Assembly (NCBI GenBank): GCA_021785115.1
Contig: JAJYGO010000021.1
Span: 1 to 7,141, forward strand
DNA: 7,141 nt
Direction: 5' to 3'
Source: Chloroflexota bacterium
GTDB lineage: Bacteria > Chloroflexota > Limnocylindria > Limnocylindrales > CSP1-4
The notes under the pieces were generated by a model. The model worked only from the letters and a program-made list of their open reading frames with translations. It did not search any database and was not told the origin of the DNA. A program made the position numbers and the translations under genes. Below are positions 5,729 through 7,141 of the stretch, one piece after another; within the stretch, counting starts at the first letter, position 1; the number at the start of each line of letters is the position of its first letter.

Positions 5729-6702
5729 CCTTCGCCTGCGGTCGCTACGACCGGATCTGGCCACTCGTCGACGGCCGCGTGGTCCCAGAGGGCATGGATC
5801 TGAACCTGATCTTCCTGGACCCGGAGGAGTGCTTCTTCCGGATGCTGAACAACGCCGAGTTCGACGCGGCCGAGATGTCGTTGGGGTCGTACGCGGTCCT
5901 CCGTGCGCGCGGCGACGAGCGGTTCGTGGCGATCCCGGCCTTCCTCTCGAGGTTCTTCCGCTACTCGATGTTCTACCTCCCGCCGGGTTCCCCGATCCTC
6001 GAGCCTAAGGATCTGGAGGGTCGCCGGGTGGGCGTCCCCGAGTACCAGATGACGGCCGCGGTATGGGGGCGCGGCATGCTGGCGCACGCCCACGACGTGG
6101 ACGTCCGAAGTATCACCTGGTGCACCGGCGGCGTCGAGGAAGCCGGCCGGCACGAACGGCAGCCGCTATCGCTGCCGGACTGGGTCCGGGTGGAGCCGAT
6201 TCCCGCGCACAGGACGCTCTCGCAGGACCTGCGCGACGGCGCAATCGATGCGCTCATGGCGCCGCGTGTCCCGAGTGTGTTCCGGGACCCGGCATCCGGC
6301 GTTCACCGGCTCTTTCCCGACTACGCTCGACTCGAGCGCGCGTACTGGGAGCAGACCGGGGTCTTCCCGATCATGCACCTGGTCGTCGTGCGGTCCGACG
6401 TGCTCGCGGAACGACCGTGGATGGCCCTCAGCCTGTACAAGGCGCTGGCGACCGCGAAGGACATCGCGCTGCGAGGCCTGGCAGACGCTCCCGCGCTCCG
6501 GTACACGATGCCGTTCCTCCTGCCCGCGCTGGAGGAGCAGGAGCGGCTCTTCGGCCCCGACCCGTGGCCGTACGGGGTGGACGCGAACCGGCCCGTGCTG
6601 GAGGAGTTCATCCGGTACCTGGTCGAGCAGGGCCTGATCGAGCGGCCGCTTGGCGTGGAGGACCTCTTCGCGCACAGCACACTGGCGCTTTCGAAGGTCT
6701 AG
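5704..6702 (+). CDS. 4,5-dihydroxyphthalate decarboxylase-like protein
   Basis: This 332-residue protein resembles Pht5-type 4,5-dihydroxyphthalate decarboxylases, which share the fold of NMT1/THI5-like periplasmic binding proteins and are often annotated as ABC transporter substrate-binding proteins. Recognisable family stretches are YDRIWPLVDGRV near the N-terminus, CFFRMLNNAEFDAAEMSLGSY, GVPEYQMTAAVWGRGML, TGVFPIMHLVVV and DPWPYGVDANR, with EQGLIERP near the C-terminus. No signal peptide or lipobox is present and no ABC permease or ATPase genes are nearby, which favours a cytoplasmic enzyme over a transport protein. The usual FRHS motif reads FRYS here. The start ATG 5704 lies inside the end of the regulator gene and has GAGG 7 bases upstream. 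A decarboxylation step on a ring carboxylate fits the operon, but the substrate need not be dihydroxyphthalate. Confidence 0.88.
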   Translation: MALARPTLTFACGRYDRIWPLVDGRVVPEGMDLNLIFLDPEECFFRMLNNAEFDAAEMSLGSYAVLRARGDERFVAIPAFLSRFFRYSMFYLPPGSPILEPKDLEGRRVGVPEYQMTAAVWGRGMLAHAHDVDVRSITWCTGGVEEAGRHERQPLSLPDWVRVEPIPAHRTLSQDLRDGAIDALMAPRVPSVFRDPASGVHRLFPDYARLERAYWEQTGVFPIMHLVVVRSDVLAERPWMALSLYKALATAKDIALRGLADAPALRYTMPFLLPALEEQERLFGPDPWPYGVDANRPVLEEFIRYLVEQGLIERPLGVEDLFAHSTLALSKV

Positions 6703-6733
6703 GCGACGATGCATGAGCGTGCACGACGGAGCC

Positions 6734-6740
6734 GAGGTGA
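6734..6740 (+). promoter_or_regulatory. Ribosome binding site favouring start 6748 of the PLP-enzyme gene
   Basis: GAGGTGA is a near-complete anti-16S match 7 bases before ATG 6748. An in-frame ATG at 6709 would add 13 Arg-rich residues and has only a weak upstream site. An in-frame GTG at 6745 adjoins the ATG and cannot be excluded. Confidence 0.65.
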
Positions 6741-6747
6741 CAGTGTG

Positions 6748-7141
6748 ATGCAGAGCGCACGGACCAAAGACGGCGAACGTCCCGACCAGGAGCGATCGCC
6801 TTCGGGGCTCGAGCTCGTCGGCGCCGACATCGAGGTGCCGCTCGTCACGGGCGGCGCGCGGCGGTACGTCAACCTCGACTACGCGGCCAGCGCTCCGAGC
6901 CTCCAGGCGGTCTGGGACGCCGTGCAGGCGTTCATGCCGTGGTACAGCAGCGTCCACCGTGGCGCGGGCTTCAAGTCGGTGATCTCCACCTCTGTGTACG
7001 AGGGCGCGCGCGAGGCCGTGCGCTCGTTCGTCGGGGCCAGGCCCACGGACTCGGTCGTGTTCACCCGCAACACCACCGACGCGATCAACCTGCTCGCAAA
7101 CGCGATGGGCCCGGCGGACGTGGTGCTCGTGTCCGACATCG
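6748..7141 (+). CDS. Class V aminotransferase/cysteine desulfurase-fold PLP enzyme, N-terminal part
   Basis: The first 131 codons of a longer gene are present; the right edge cuts it. The N-terminal pattern is that of fold-type I class V enzymes (SufS/CsdA, isopenicillin-N epimerase-like): VNLDYAASAPS (41-51), SSVHRGAGF around residue 69, YEGAREAVRSFVGA around 84-98, then TRNTTDAINLLA (106-117), matching the family FTRNATEAIN cofactor-phosphate region, and VVLVSDI at the edge just before the expected HH(A/S)N segment. The PLP lysine and any catalytic cysteine lie outside the window, so lyase, epimerase, desulfurase and aminotransferase activities cannot be told apart. It has a roughly 35-residue polar N-terminal extension before the fold. 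It is 45 bases after the decarboxylase-like gene, on the same strand, so it is probably in the operon and acts on an amino acid or amine intermediate. Confidence 0.87.
   Translation, partial: MQSARTKDGERPDQERSPSGLELVGADIEVPLVTGGARRYVNLDYAASAPSLQAVWDAVQAFMPWYSSVHRGAGFKSVISTSVYEGAREAVRSFVGARPTDSVVFTRNTTDAINLLANAMGPADVVLVSDI

Noticed and set aside
6879..7139. Minus-strand open frame at the right edge
   Set aside because: It is antisense to the class V PLP enzyme, whose motifs are clear on the plus strand.

Overview
The window is a GC-rich bacterial segment with strong G/C preference at third codon positions, GTG as well as ATG starts and clear Shine-Dalgarno sequences. This suggests a high-GC lineage such as Actinobacteria, Chloroflexota or a similar soil or environmental group. 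The sequence alone does not allow a closer assignment. There are no RNA genes, insertion sequences, CRISPR arrays or long repeats. About 90% of the window is one run of seven tightly packed plus-strand genes, the last cut by the right edge.

Layout. Positions 1-483 hold a doubtful minus-strand reading frame for a small membrane protein. It runs off the left edge and shows signs of frameshifting. Positions 484-575 are a short divergent control region with a perfect TTGACA -35 box, a TAnnnT-type -10 box and two perfect inverted repeats that flank or overlap the promoter. Next come an MFS transporter (576-1853), a fumarate reductase/succinate dehydrogenase-type flavoprotein (1902-3629), a stand-alone 2Fe-2S protein equivalent to only the N-terminal domain of SdhB/FrdB (3638-3964), a creatininase-family hydrolase (4018-4857), a GntR/HutC regulator with a UTRA domain (4916-5728), a 4,5-dihydroxyphthalate decarboxylase-like protein (5704-6702) and the N-terminal part of a class V aminotransferase/cysteine desulfurase-fold PLP enzyme (6748 to the edge). 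Spacings are 48, 8, 53, 58, -25 and 45 bases, so this reads as one operon.

How the genes may work together (inference). The set looks like a self-contained uptake-and-catabolism operon: a transporter, a ligand-sensing regulator, a soluble flavin/iron-sulfur redox pair, an amide or lactam hydrolase, a probable decarboxylase and a PLP enzyme. The combination would suit a carboxylated, nitrogen-containing ring compound, but the substrate cannot be read from the sequence. Two enzymes depart from the family norm at substrate- or metal-binding positions. The flavoprotein keeps the catalytic Arg/His/Arg set but loses the QFHPT histidine and the dicarboxylate-binding loop. The creatininase homologue has NGNKGSN where NGHGGN is usual. 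These changes, with the one-domain iron-sulfur partner, are the main reasons to suspect an undescribed pathway.
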